Counted from the first letter of the stretch, positions 1-12,260 are shown. The stretch: 64,000 bases of DNA from Nectonema munidae (GCA_030549495.1 JAUIRK010001034.1:1054001-1118000), one strand, 5' to 3'. Numbers and translations are program-made. The notes: a model not told the origin generated them from the letters alone.

Positions 1-640
1 ATTAATAATATATTTAAAAGTAGTATAGTATATCTAAGATTTTTTTTCCAAGCATGTTAAGAATATAAATAACATTTAATTAGTTTTGTATTATTCCGAT
101 AAAATGCGGGTCGGGTGCGGGTTCAAATTGAAAAAATGCGGGGCGTGACGGGTGTAAATTGAATAATTGCGGGGCGTGACGGGTGCGGACAACTTTTTAC
201 AACCCGCGCAGGGCTCTAATATATATACAGGTTGGCGCTCGTCAAGTACTGCTTGACGTAGAGGTGAGCAAAAACAAACTTTTGGAGTATTTGAGCTTTT
301 TTTTGCTCTCAAAGAAAATTTTTGCCTCTTAAATTTTCCCGGTTGAGCATTTATTTTGTCCTTTATTTAAATTTTAAAAAGTTGGCAACCCTATCTCTAT
401 ATCACATTAAAACTAGAAGAAATTTTCTTTTTAATTTTCCCATTAAAATGCCTGAATAAACATTAGAATGTGAAAGTATTGAAAATTGTTAGAATAATCT
501 AATTTCGTGTTATCTAAAATAAAAAAAACATTAAACGTTAATTAACCAATAAAAATTTATAAAAAAAACTTTTCCCCGTCGCCTGAAAAAGTGAGCTCTA
601 GTTCAAATTCCTGATTACTGCCTCTTATCAACTATGGCTG
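1..640. other. No gene; short GC-rich direct repeat
   Basis: This stretch is AT-rich and I see no coding gene. Positions 113-196 hold a small direct repeat in which a unit containing gcggggcgtgacgggtg occurs twice, with a related GC-rich piece on each side. Such GC-rich islands here usually sit at transposon ends, but no matching inverted end is visible, so the element is not assigned. Confidence 0.4.
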
Positions 641-644
641 ACAT

Positions 645-1010
645 TTGGATTGAGTTTGCATTTAGACAAAGTCATTCAGCTCAACTACTTCGTTCCTTTT
701 TTTGAAGGATATTTACGACTGTTGGTAAAAATATACCGGTATTGCCCATTTTTATTGATTTCCCCAAGGCATAGAACAATCTGTATGTATGAATGGCACG
801 TTTTCGATATTGTTATATAATAGACGTGGAGTACCACAAGGGTCCATTTTAGACCCTGTTCTTTTTGTAATATCCATTAATGGCATTTCCGATACCTTTT
901 CATTTGAAAAAAAATATATTTATATAGTAATTCATCTTTTAAAATAGATGTTAGTTTGGTTGAAGAATTAAGTTTTTTGTTGAACTGGAAATAAAAATGG
1001 AATGACTTAG
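645..1010 (+). pseudogene. LINE reverse transcriptase relic
   Basis: A short, decayed piece of a non-LTR retrotransposon reverse transcriptase. Translating the + strand in shifting frames gives, in the family's order, FAFRQSHSAQLL (the usual YGFRKGHST block), FIDFPKA (usually FIDFSKAFD) and RRGVPQGSILDPVLF (the conserved VPQGSILGPLLF block), then a weak match to the region past the active site. The YxDD active-site block itself is not seen. Several frame changes separate the blocks, so it cannot code. The style resembles the Jockey/CR1 group, but so short a piece does not settle the clade. Confidence 0.7.
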
Positions 1011-1540
1011 TGTACGATAAAGAAAGAATAACTTACGGTAGGCAAACACGATGAGCATAATTTGATTTATGAGGAAAAAGTAAGTGCAAAAAAGTTATCC
1101 TCTTGCACGAAGAAGGTGAAGGAGAATTGTTACGACTTTCAACTTCTTTTGGAAGTTGAGATTCCGTTATATTTGATGCTTCATCATTCAAAAGTTTTTT
1201 CTAAGAAAATAAATAACATTCATCTTTCGCAAGACACACTTTTTACTCGCGTCCATTTATTCAACTCAATTTTTTTCCAATAGTTATATATATGACCAAA
1301 ATTGATACATTTATCTAAAGCACCTAAATTTCATCAGCCATCTATTGTTGCTATTTTTAATGGTTCAGGGATGTTTTCCTTCACAGACATTTCAACAAAA
1401 GAATATTTCAAGAATAAATGTTTCTTGATGGAAAAATATATAAAGTGGCTGTGCCACTTTTTCAATTTTTTTTCTATCGTGAAAAGTTGTTATTTAAAAG
1501 TTTAAACAAACTTTTCTGTTTTTATCAAAATGTAAGTGGT

Positions 1541-1620
1541 TTAATGGCTGCGAGGTTAAACGGTTAGAAGCGCTGCTATCGATCTGAAGTTCCGGGTTTA
1601 AGCCTAGCTTCTGTTCCCAA
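1541..1620 (+). repeat. tRNA-like SINE remnant
   Basis: A box A-like segment (ggctgcgaggttaaacgg) is followed about 35 bases later by a box B-like segment (gggtttaagcc). This is the spacing of an internal RNA polymerase III promoter. The flanks do not form a convincing acceptor stem, so it is more likely a SINE head than a tRNA gene. A poly-C run at about 1660-1670 follows. Confidence 0.35.
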
Positions 1621-2029
1621 ACTTTTCTGCTTGACGCCCCCTTTTGACTTCCATAAAATCCCCCCCCCCCTTAATATCCAACAAGCATATATAAAAGATA
1701 TGCATAATATAACTTTATATATTCATATTAGTTTCATTTTATAATTTTATATGTTTAGGAAGTTTTGGAAATGGAGATATATCCCTGCCTGGTGCACATG
1801 GATGAAGACAAATAAATTCATTTGTAATACAAACATAAGACATTTATTATGCAGCAATAATTAGTACGTGTTCATGCACATACATGGCCAAATTGCCATA
1901 TATATATTTATTTTCTTAAATAAAAAATATTAAAGGGAACTTGCAACACTCTCACTGAAAAAAAATTGAAAGTTTCTTTTAGCTAAACTAAATTATGAGT
2001 GGGATGGATGATGTTGTTTCTTTTTCACT

Positions 2030-3730
2030 AGATCAGAAATTCTAGGCCTCAAAGAGGACAACGCACAACGCAATTCACTTCCTACGCCAGTCGATTTCGC
2101 TGTTTTGTTTTCAGTACAACAAGAGTCGAGAAACAAACTTCAGAGAGAAAAGCTGATGAAAAGGGAATCAATAAACGAAGTGCTTCTTCTCCAAGTTTAG
2201 GGTAAATAGGGAGATATTTCACCCAAATTCTTCCAGCTTCATGGTCGTCTGGAAATTATCTGCCGCAGTTGAGTCACACTTCAAATCTATGGCTTCCTCT
2301 TGCAGATGATCGCCCAGCAAGTCTACATTAATATTGAATGGGTTTCGTATCAGCTTCCAAATAATTTTGTCCATGGAAATATCTGGAAAATAGTGCACAA
2401 ATTCTTCAGCAAGGGGGTTTAAATGAGATAAAATTTTTCTTCATGCCTGCACCATACTGTTCAAGGTCATTCTTTTCAGACATAAGTTCATTGAGATGAG
2501 AAAATGAAGAGAAATTCCCTGCTTGTACTTTACGTTTCCAAAGTTGGATTTTCTCCGTGAAAGCATTGATTGCTTCATAATGTGCAATAATGGTTGCATT
2601 CCTCCCTTGAAGCTTCAAATTTAGGTTGTAGATTGCCTCAAAAAAGTCAACAAGATATGTTAGTTTATGCTGGAACTTTTCCTCTGAGAATGCATCATGT
2701 AAATTTTCTTTCTTCTGGCTTTGTAAAAAAACTTTCACTTCATCCTTCAGCTCATATAGGCGACTGAGCATATTTCCTTTGGACAACCAACGGACCTCTT
2801 TGTGGAAAAGAGATTTGTGATCAGTCCCTAAATCTGTACAAAGAGGTGTAAAAAGCCTAGAATTTAAAGAGCTTTTTCACAAAATTTACTACTTTAATGG
2901 CCAAGTTTAGTGACAAGCGTAGTTCGTCTGGTAGAGTCTTAGCAGCGAAGGCTTGCCTGTGAATAACACAGTGAGTAGCAATTATTGCTTGATTATTTTC
3001 CTTGATTAACTTCACGAATCCAGAACGTGATCCAAGCATTGTTGGGGCACCGTCAGTTCAGACACCGACTAACTTTTCCCATGGGAGATTATGTTCTTGA
3101 AAAAAATTTGAAACTTTTGCAAACACATCTGAAGCCTTTGATGTTGTGTCTAGTTCTGCTGAGAAAATTATTTCTTCTTTCAAAGTTCCTTAATCCATAA
3201 ATCGTGAGTAAACAAGTAACTGACAACAATGGGCAACATCAGTTGTTTCATCACACTGTGTTGCAAAAAAACGAGATATTTTCTCCAAAACTTGCCTCTG
3301 AGATCTCATCAATCCGACGCTTCATAGTGTTGTCAGAAAGAGATATTTTTGATAACTTCTGACTTTCATCTCCAAGCACAATACCTGCAGCAATCAGTAA
3401 GCATGGTTTTACAAGAGTCTCTCCAACAGAATGAGCTTTTTTTGCTTTTGAAATAAGCAATGAGGGTTCGTAAGATGCTTCAACCACTTTGAATGCCTCC
3501 TGATGAAAAGCTCCAGTGGTGCCCAGCATTCGTTTTAACTCGTGAAGTTTGGCTGTGAAAAACTCATTTGGCTTGTTTTTCAGTGCAGAATGGTTTGTCT
3601 TCAAATGACGTTCCAGACCATTGCTGAGAACTACGTGGCAAACGACACATTGAGGAATGTGAATTCCATTTTTCTCGGTAAAGGTGAAGCCAAACTTTAT
3701 GTACTCATCGACAAACTTCCTTTTCTTTGC
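2030..3730 (-). pseudogene. BED-finger hAT transposase (ZBED5-like), broken
   Basis: A decayed hAT-superfamily transposase read right to left. The N-terminus at about 3605-3710 has a BED zinc finger (GIHIPQCVVCHVVLS, then RHLKTNH). It is followed by the helical region at 3604-3251, the first catalytic block QCDETTDV near 3250, the second block TDGAPTMLGSRSGF near 3050, and the segment THCVIHRQAFAAKTL. A coiled region follows at 2786-2406 (MLSRLYELKDEVKVFL), then the C-terminal dimerisation block near 2110 (FSSAFLSEVCFSTL, TKQRNRL). It closely resembles the ZBED5/FAM200-type hAT lineage. In-frame stops near 3194 and 3061 and several frame changes (about 3250, 2850 and 2400) break it. The terminal inverted repeats were not located. 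It is unlikely to be a domesticated gene because the frame is not maintained. Confidence 0.85.
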
Positions 3731-3841
3731 TACCGATATTTCTATAAGAGATAATTAAACACTATAGATACAGTGCAGTCAACAAGATAAATTTTAACAA
3801 TACAACACGTCATAAATCATAGTCTCACCCTCCCCCTCCCC

Positions 3842-4490
3842 CAGGTAAATCCATCCCTGATATATATGCGTATCATATAGGTATGTGTATGTGAGTTTAT
3901 CCTTGTGTGTACATTAAGGCTTGAAGGTGTTATAAATATAACCATGTCTTCAAGATTGTAGATTGCATATTAACAGTATATGTTAGAGTATAATGCGTAC
4001 ATTAAGGCTTGAAGATGTTATAAATGTAATTGTATGTTATTTGCATATTAACATTATTAGAGGATAATGTTACAGATGTGGAGTTGTATTTAGGGGTAAA
4101 AATACCACTTTCACGTTTGGATAGAAATTTTCTACATAAGGAGGATCCGCCCCCCTTACCCCCCCCCCCCCCCCCTCAGGTAAATCCATCCGTGATATAT
4201 ATGCGTATCATATAGGTATGTGTATGTTAGTTTATCCTTGTGTGTACATTACGGCTTGAAGGTGTTATAAATGTAACTGTATCTTCAAGATTGTATATTG
4301 CATATTAACAGTATATATTAGAGGATAGTGCGTACATTAAGGCTTGAAGATGTTATAAATGTAATTGTATGTTATTTGCATATTAACATTATTAGAGGAT
4401 AATGTTACAGATGTGGAGTTGTATTTGGGGGTAAAAATACCACTTTCACGTCTGGATAGAAATTTTCTAGATAAGGAGGATGTCAAGGTG
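3842..4490. repeat. 335-bp tandem duplication with nested 85-bp repeat
   Basis: Two nearly identical units start with caggtaaatccatcc at 3842 and 4177, a 335-bp period. Within each unit a segment beginning gtacattaaggcttgaag appears twice, so the array has four degenerate subunits. The two units are separated by a C-tract (about 4157-4175). Short open frames in this stretch (4030-4215 and 4365-4583) are the same sequence repeated and look like chance ORFs. Confidence 0.8.
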
Positions 4491-4599
4491 CGTTATCCAA
4501 ACAATATTTTTTTTGTTTGTAAACAATATTCTCGAACTTCGGGAACGAAACAGTTAGTAAACCAGCCTTCGAAAAGTGGTTGAGTCATACATCCTTTTG

Positions 4600-6168
4600 T
4601 GTTAAAGTGAAAATATACTGGTAAGGAGTGTTTATTTACACACTTAAAAGCTCTTGGGTTCTCTGCACGATAAACTAAGATGGGCTTCAGTTTAAATCCA
4701 GCAATGTTTCAGCCAAACATCAAAGTCAACATATCTTTAAAAGTTTTAAATCCAGGCATGGTTTTTGTTTCTTTATAAATACTAGACGGTCCCTGGGTCT
4801 CTCGCTTCGCTCGAGACCTGTTTGGATTCTAGCATCTCAAAAAGATAGCACGCTACATTCTACCACGTGTGACAGATCATTGCTACCTTTAATCTAGGAC
4901 GTGTGACAGATCATTGGTACTGTGATTGATCATTGGTACCGCGTGATATTGATACCGCGTGATTCTAGGAATTTTTTATTAATGATTAAAAAAGTTGAAG
5001 GAGCTGGGGCCAGAGTTAAAATATTTCTGCTCCGGAGCTAGAGCTAGACAATTTTTTTCTGGCTCCGAAACACTGATTATACTACGCGATAAATTAACAA
5101 TGAGTAAAATTATAAATTTATTTTTTAAACAAAAATAAGAGAAAACAAAACAGTGTATTAATTTAAGTTTTTGTTACTTTTTTTCTAAATAAAAAAGAGA
5201 ATGCAATAATTTTTGTTTTATTTTTGTCATATATTTTTCATATGTATGCAAATTTATTTATCAAACAATATAAAAATTTTAAAGATTATTAATTATTATT
5301 ATAAAAATATGAAAGTACGTACATTCACTAAGATAAGCTTATAACAAAATAAGCATTCCATTCAAAAAACAAAGGAAGTAAGAAAATGCAATGTACTCAT
5401 AGAGAGTGGTGAGAATGTAGACTTCATCTTATATACGCTTTCTATTTGAAAAGCTGAATATGTCACAAGTAATTCAAAATCACAAAAGAAAATACAATTT
5501 TTTTGTAACTAAACTGGATTACTAAGGCATTTAAAGAAAATATTACTTATGGCTCTCAAAATCAAAAAACAGATGTTGCCATAAACGGTATAGAGAGAAA
5601 ATACAAAGAAAAAAATCCGTTCCCAAGAAAAATCTGACTGATTTTGAAGGTGACGGGATTTTCCAGGTTCTACTGTATTTATATTTTCAAAAATAGATCA
5701 TATAAAAAATAGAGAAAAAAATATCTTACAAAATGAACATTTTTTAACAAAGGGAAAAAAATAATCAATATAAAATTTAAAAGTTTCATTAAAATTAATA
5801 ATAGCTTCACAAAATGTTAGACATTTTTTTAATGAAAATAATCTGAAATAAAAAAAAATAAATCTAAAATAATCTAAGGAATCATGAATTTTGTATGCTG
5901 CTAATGTGCTAATATGTATTTAATCCTTATTTTGTTTCTCTCAAGAATTCAAATGTTTTTTAGTTAGATAGTGCTCTAGCTACCCCATTCTAACTTTGTT
6001 AGTAATCAAGCTTCCAATAGATATTAAGATTTTTTCTCAATTTAGTAGTTTCGCGCTATGATTGTATCTAACATTCGGCTGTATCTATATATTTGAAACA
6101 TACATTCTCCTAAAATTACTATATATATATATATAAAAATATACATTTATTAATACAGAGGGTCTGTA
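4600..6168. other. AT-rich spacer; one transposon-like end
   Basis: No coding sequence is recognised. Around 4985-5075 lies a GA/CT-rich segment (gagctggggccagag, then ctggctccgaaacactg). It ends in CACTG, the style of a hAT right terminus, but its left partner was not found. A similar ggagccggg-type sequence occurs at 14285-14390. The rest is A/T runs and an (AT)n tract near 6120. Confidence 0.4.
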
Positions 6169-9100
6169 CAGTGGCGGTTTTAAAGGGGGCAAGGGGGGGC
6201 AAAAATTTCAGCTGGCTCCTATTTTGCCCCCACCCCCCTCTTCCCTCATTTTAATACCATGAATATTCCGCTTGTTTTTCAATATCTTGCATTTTGCATA
6301 CTATGTTAAATGATTACTTCCTTTTTTTGCTAATGTTGTCAATGTATTACATCACACTACTATATGTTTATCATGATTGTAATGTTATAACCCAAATTGT
6401 ATTGTATCACTAACAGCACATAGTGCAATATGCAGACTATATGAATTTGTGTACGTAGATTACATACTTCAAAATATGTGTTTCGCTTTTTATCAAACAC
6501 ATATATCTTCATCACAACTTTATACAAGATACATTTCATTCTACTATATGTGTACGGTGTATAATATTTTTGCCTGTTATTTTAGTTTGTTGCACAAACT
6601 GTTATTTTTGATATTTTATCAAACTTGCATACGAGTTAGATTAGATGAGATTGGATGACATAATTTATATAATGATAAATTTGAAGAAGGGGATTGAAGA
6701 TAGCAGCTGGATAATCTTTTTGAAACATATACATATTTTAATTTACAAATTCATTTTAGATTTCTATTTGTAGCATTCTTAAAAATTGTTTTTTTACATT
6801 ATTTTTTATTACGTTTAATTGAAATCAATATATTTATAATGTAACGCGAAAAAAAGTCATTGACAACACTGTTTTTTGTGTTTCTAAATCAACTTTTTTT
6901 AAATATATTTAACATACCATTGCTGGTAATCAATCAAGAACAAAGATAAATTTTCATATTAAGATTTAATTCTACTTATTTACAAAAAAATGTGTGTGTA
7001 AATCTGATTTAAACTTAGTAAAAATATTATTTATAAAAATATGGTGAGATATATGTTATTTTTTAGTTCAAAGTTGGAGAATTTTTGTTTGAAGTTAACT
7101 TTAGTTTAAACATTTGTTGTTTAAATTTTTTATATTAAACAAATTTTGATTTTCTATTAGGTTATGGATAAGTTTCTTACAGTTCAAAGTAGTTACAAAC
7201 GCCAAACTAGTAATGAACATGACATTGATATTTCAAAAAAAGCCAAAAATAATATTTACAAAACAAATCCTGAAAACACTCTTGAAGATTTTTCTCATTC
7301 TCAAAACGATGCTCAAAATGAGATTTCTCAGTATCCTAATGTAAAGCCAGTTCAATTACGCTTAAAAGAGTATCCAAAGCACAGTGAAGGAAGCACTCAT
7401 CCTCGTTCATTTGTTGCGTCTTGGTTTGACAAGTATAATTGGCTAGAGTACTCAAGAGAAAAGAATGCTATCTTTTGTTTTCCGTGTAGACATTTTTCAC
7501 TACCCTTTTCAGGAAATTCAGAAGATGCATTTGTTAAAACTGGTTTTCGGCGTTGGAAAAAAGCTTATGGCAAGTATGGTGCAATTAGTAGGCATATATC
7601 TTCACAGTGTCATAAATCTTCTTGCATTGCATGGGTCAATTACGAAAAAAATATTAGGAACGAAACATCTATAATTCAAAGTATGAGTGAAACATATCAA
7701 AAAAAAGTAAAAGAGGATCGCCACTACATAAAAACTATTGGAGAAATAATTTTATTCACTATCACGCAAGGTATTTCGCAACGTGGTCATAGAGAAGGCG
7801 ATGATGAATTTAATCCTGGAAACGTTCGAAAGCTTTTACAGTTTACTTCAAAGCATGACCCAATAGTGTCTGATAAAGTAAAAAATGGTGCAAAAAATGC
7901 AAAATATACTAGTAAAGAAATTCAAAATGAAATAATATCTATTTTTGCTTCAATGGTGAAGGAAGATATAGCTGAAAAAATAAAAGTATGTTTATACTTT
8001 TCTGTGCAAGCAGATGAAGCAAAGGATGTAAGCAAAGCAGAACAGTTGGCGTTAGTTGTCAGGTACTATGATGAAGAAAATAAATCCATTGAGGAAAGTT
8101 TTGTATCATTTACTCAAATGAGTATGCTAAATGCCGAAGCAATTTCTAATGCTATTCTCAAAGAATTAGAAAGACTAGGCTTAGACTATAAAAATGCCCT
8201 TGTTGGTTTAGGATTTGATGGCGCATCAGTCATGCGAGGTGAAGTTAGTGGAGTACAAAAAAGAATTCATGATGAAGCTCCTTTTGCTTTTTATGTGCAC
8301 TGTTATTGTCATCGGCTTAATTTAGTTTTAGTAAACATTGCAAAATCTGTTAGAGAAGCAAATAATTTTTTTAGTTTATTAGAACAGCTATATATTTTTA
8401 TATCAAATCCTGTTGTACATGCTAAGTTTCATTATATTAAAAAAGATATTTATCCGCAAAAAAATAAAAGAACTGCAGCATTTAAGTGATACCAGATGGT
8501 GGTCTCGAACCACATCTTGTAAAAACGCACTAGAGTGTTTAGATTGGATAATGAGGCTTTTCGACGAGATTTCTAAAGACGATACTGGGGCTCGTGCTGT
8601 TACTGCCCGCGGTTTGATTGCTCAGATTAATTTTGAATTTGTTTACTTATTGACTTTTTTTCTGATATTCTTGAACGTATTCAAAAAATATCCGAACAAT
8701 TACAATCTAAGCAAGCACATCTCGGAAAAGCTATTAACTTAATTCAATGTCTTCGTCAAACGTTCATCGATTTGAAAAAGTCAGATTTGAATTTTGATTA
8801 TAACGATAAAGTGATAAAAACGTGTAAATTGTGCAAAATCAATTTGCTAAAAACACAAAAACTTATAAGTGTGAAAAGCTATGATGAATTTATTTTGTCA
8901 GAAACTGCTGGACAAAGGTTTTATTCTCAAAGAAATTCTATTGAAGTTATTAATTAAATTCTTGATAGCTTAATAAATGAATTGGATCGGCGATATTCTG
9001 AAAAATCTACGCACATTTTTAATGGTATTTCAGCTTTGTGTCCAGAAAGTGAAAATTTTTTATGTGAACAATATTTAAAAATGCTTGCAACCACTTATTC

Positions 9101-9697
9101 TGTAAATGTTGATGACTTACATGATGAAATTGCCTTGATAAAAAAAGTCGTGAAAAAAGAGTTAAAATCACCATCTTCTCTGCTGAGTTTCCTTTCATTT
9201 GTTTCTCCATATAAAGCTGCATTTGATTGCTTGCATAGATTACTGCTCATAGCAGTAACTTTACTTGTTGTTACAAGTGCTTCATGTGAAAGAAGATTTT
9301 CAAAAATGAAACTGGTTAAAACTTTTTTAAGGAATTCAATGACAAGTGAAAGATTGAGTGATATTGCGTTACTTTCCATTGAAACGTCCTATGTTGAAAA
9401 AATTGATATGGAAAATTTTATTGACGAGTTTGATGGTCGACATGACAATCGTCGAATAAAACTTCATTAAATATTTTTGAATTTTTTATAAATTTGTTTT
9501 GGTTTTTGTACTGCTACAATTATTGAAATTATAAATGTGTAGGATTTAAAGGTTTTTAAATTGAAAAATATCCAGAAAGTTTTCAAAAAATAAAAAAATG
9601 TGTTAGATAGAAAAAAACTTATTATGAAATTTTTAACTTATAAACTACGCCCCTATTTGCCCCTTCCCCCATTTATGAAAGTCTAGAAACGCCACTG
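6169..9697 (+). mobile_element. hAT element with TTF/DUF4371 transposase
   Basis: A 3.5-kb DNA transposon. Its left end begins CAGTGGCGGTTTTAAAGG at 6169 and its right end finishes CTAGAAACGCCACTG at 9697, so both termini share CAGTGGCG. G/C-rich subterminal stretches follow (gggggcaagggggggc on the left, cccctatttgccccttcccc on the right). This terminal style is common in hAT elements. The 8-bp flanks (ggtctgta and attatgac) do not match, so one flank has been changed or the two ends come from different insertions. The right end abuts a piggyBac fragment. Confidence 0.75.
7164..9470 (+). pseudogene. hAT transposase, TTF-zinc-finger/DUF4371 type, broken
   Basis: The longest open stretch (7164-8489, 441 codons) starts MDKFLTVQSSYKRQ. 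It has a TTF-type zinc-finger region (FCFPCRHF, GFRRWKKAYG, then ISRHISSQCHKSSC). A DUF4371/RNase H-like core follows: QADEAKDVS contains the first catalytic Asp, and VGLGFDGASVMRGE contains the second, followed by HCYCHRLNLVL. The tail at 8982-9470 holds the hAT dimerisation block (TSASCERRFSKMKL, then RNSMTSERLSDIALLSIE). It is interrupted by a frame change at about 8440-8480, another near 8650 and a TAA near 8957, so only three or so lesions separate it from an open frame. This is the family often predicted as 'zinc finger MYM-type protein 1-like' in invertebrates. It is the transposase of the surrounding element. Confidence 0.88.
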
Positions 9698-9699
9698 AT

Positions 9700-10216
9700 T
9701 ATGACACCTTTCTTTACTTGAATAATATCATCATGATACCATTTTGTCTCCCCATCTTTCGAAAGACAATACTCATGAGATTCCTCATCTTCTAAATTAG
9801 AAAGCATTCCATCGGAAAAATCACTACAACATTCTTCAGTCTCACATAAAGAAACATGATCTTCTACCTCAGAAAACTCGCTAATGGAAGGGGAAGAGTC
9901 GCTGTACATGCCTTTATAAAAAATGTAACAATTTAGTACTAAAAAAAATAAAAAAAAACTTAAATTATGAAAGGAAAAAATTAATTACTCTAATTTTTTC
10001 TTGCTTGGACTCTTTTGAACCCAAGGATCTCAAATGTATAAAAAATATATCCTAATAAGTTAAACATTTTATTGTGTTTTAAAAATTATTTTGTGATTTT
10101 TATATTATATGTAACAAATACTAAAAACTTAAGGCTATGATAATTTTGAAATTTTTAATAAAAGATAATTTTTTAAAAAATTAGATTTAAATGAGCCCTA
10201 GGATCTTATAAGGGTT
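9700..10216 (-). mobile_element. piggyBac-like 5' end fragment
   Basis: On the - strand an open stretch from 9909 to 9700 reads MYSDSSPSISEFSEVEDH and later YCLSKDGETKWYHDD. This is the acidic N-terminus and first tryptophan motif typical of piggyBac transposases. About 300 bases further out, the sequence ataagggttaa at 10206-10216 matches a piggyBac terminus (CCCTTATAAG next to a TTAA target). The remainder of the element is missing: the next sequence inward is the end of the hAT element at 9697. This is therefore a truncated 5' end, cut at the hAT boundary. Confidence 0.6.
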
Positions 10217-10275
10217 AAGGTGTACTTCTCAGATTAACGGTTGAACGTCAAGGGTTCGATTCCCAAGGCTCCTAA
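10213..10275 (+). repeat. tRNA-like SINE piece with perfect box B
   Basis: The box B sequence gggttcgattccc (10251-10263) is canonical, and an A-box-like gttaaggtgtac lies about 35 bases upstream. The piggyBac terminus meets this sequence at its TTAA, so the piggyBac probably inserted into the SINE near box A. A partial acceptor-like match (gagccct/aaggctc) is judged coincidental because it uses piggyBac bases. Confidence 0.4.
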
Positions 10276-10889
10276 CTAAATTTACAAAACTGTGATTAAC
10301 CATCTTAAGCATAGTGCCAGCATATAGCCTTACGGATGAATGTGCTTTGATATCTCCATACAAACCAACAAACCTTATGTTCTTTTACATAAATGAATTC
10401 TATTTTCTTGTCTCATTGTTTTTTATTTAAAAAATTTTGTCCTACAGAAAAATAATTAGAAAATAATCTTCTGTAATAGCACAATTTTTATAGTTTGTAG
10501 GAAAGATTTTTATGATTTTTACTTTTAATTTTGCAGTATTTTCTTTCATTTTGTTCCATTCAAGTTAATTTTTAAAAACACGTTTTTTAAATGAATTTTT
10601 TGTTTTGGTTCGTGTTTCTTAACAAGTTCTGTCTATATTCCTTCAGGTTGCAATTTTTAATATCTTTCACTTTAAAAAATCTTCAAGAATTTAATTTTTA
10701 TATACAATAATAATAATTAATAATGTTGAAAGAATAAAATATTTTGACTAATGAATCTTTATCAACCATGTTTAACTTAGATGAAATTACTTTAATATTA
10801 ATAATTTTAATATAATAAGTGTCGAAATATTCCAACAAGTGTTTTCTTTTTAACTATATAATTAAATCTTTTTACTAATAATTATATCA

Positions 10890-10897
10890 AACATATA
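10890..10897. repeat. 8-bp target-site duplication (aacatata), left copy
   Basis: It is identical to 11828-11835 and abuts the CAG terminus of the non-autonomous hAT element. Confidence 0.9.
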
Positions 10898-11827
10898 CAG
10901 TGGCATAGCTGGACATGGGGCACGAGGGGCCGTGCCCCCCCCTCCCCCCGATGTTCGTTGTGGTGCCTCTCATCCCATGTACCTTATGTGATCTCATACA
11001 TACATATTTATAATTACATTTATATATATAGTTGATTTTTTCACAATATATCCTGTGCCACACAACTTACATAGAAGACTTTAAATATAAAGAAATAACT
11101 ATCTCCATGTTTTTTCTGTTAGTTGTATTAGAACTCTTTACAATTTGACGTCTTAACATGTAAGGATGATGCCATAACAACCAAATGTTCAAATCATCGA
11201 TTTTCTGTTAGCAATGTAATTATATCTGTTGTTTCAATTGTATTACAGTTGCTCGCATAATTTATTATCAAACGTGATCCTCTTTTACCACATAACTTTC
11301 TTTTCTTTTTTATTATTCTATGTGGATTTCCCCTATGTGACTATATTTTTTTAGAAGTTGAAAAGTTGTTTGAAGACAAACTACCTTTTTGAACATGCCT
11401 TTGTAGTTGATTTTCAAATTGAAAATCTTTCTGGTTGCTACAATTCTATATAAATAAATATGTATAAAAGATGTATTTTTATTTATCAAAAATTTTCAAT
11501 GTGTGCCCCCTCTCCGTCCCTCCCATTAACTTTTTTCGGTACTTTTCTGTCCCCCCCCCTCCTCCACTCTAAAAATTTTTTTTTAGTGAATGATCTAATT
11601 TTTTACTGCTTCATCAACATTTCTCTGATTATTATTATATAATATCATTTAGACTTTTTTTAGAGTGGGAAGGAGATAACAGAGAGATATAATTTCACTT
11701 TATATACATATATAAATATTCTTTCAATTTTAGAAAATATCGTCTGCTTTTTAAAAAAATTTTAGAGTGGGGGGGGGGGGGTAGGAGAGATAACAGAAAA
11801 GTACCATTTTTTATTGCTACGCCGCTG
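10898..11827. mobile_element. Non-autonomous hAT element with 8-bp target duplication
   Basis: The left end CAGTGGCATAGCTGGACATGG starts at 10898 and the right end finishes gctacgccgctg at 11827, giving CAGTGGCATAGC/CAGCGGCGTAGC inverted ends. The flanks are a perfect 8-bp direct repeat, aacatata, at 10890-10897 and 11828-11835. That proves the boundaries and is the hAT duplication length. The 930-bp interior codes for nothing recognisable. It contains a foldback in which 11535-11585 (ggtacttttctgtcccc ... ctctaaaaa) is repeated inverted at 11753-11806. A related third piece lies at about 11650-11690. Confidence 0.9.
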
Positions 11828-12049
11828 AACATATAGTTATAAAATTCCTTCAATAACATCCTTCATTATATTTTGAAAATTGCTATTTATTAATGATGCA
11901 CTGGTTAAATTTTCCTTAAAATGTGTATAAGATAAAATTTATAATATTTATAATAAAGATTATTAGTTAAATCCAGATATCATCGATTTATCAAGCGTAT
12001 CAAATTAAAATATGGATGGCAAAAAAATCTGAACCGCTTTAATTTTATT

Positions 12050-12260
12050 GAAGAATAAAATGTACAAAAAAGAGTCATTTGGAACAAAAAAATTTTTAAT
12101 ACAAAATGATATATTTCGCTTTTTCAAAAAAGCTTTATCAAACTTGATGAAGTTAAGTTGGCGACTGATTGAAGAAATATTGGTCGAGAGAAGGAATTAA
12201 ATTTTGCATTAAAAAATTTTTGTTCCAAATAAAAACTCTTTTTTGTACATTTTATTCTTC
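12050..12260. repeat. Foldback (inverted repeat) element
   Basis: The arm at 12050-12109 (gaagaataaaatgtacaaaa ... ttggaacaaaaaaatttttaa) reappears as its reverse complement at 12201-12260. The arms are about 58 bases with a spacer of about 93 bases between them. No coding sequence and no clear target duplication are visible. It is probably a MITE of undetermined superfamily. Confidence 0.75.

Noticed and set aside
4030-4583. Two matching ORFs with a poly-proline tract
   Set aside because: They are the same tandem-repeat sequence read twice, and the proline run is the C-tract. There is no codon signal.
10193-10272. Possible complete tRNA gene (gagccct acceptor, canonical box B)
   Set aside because: The acceptor match uses bases of the piggyBac terminus, the T-stem pairs poorly and no anticodon arm is convincing. 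A SINE fragment fits better.
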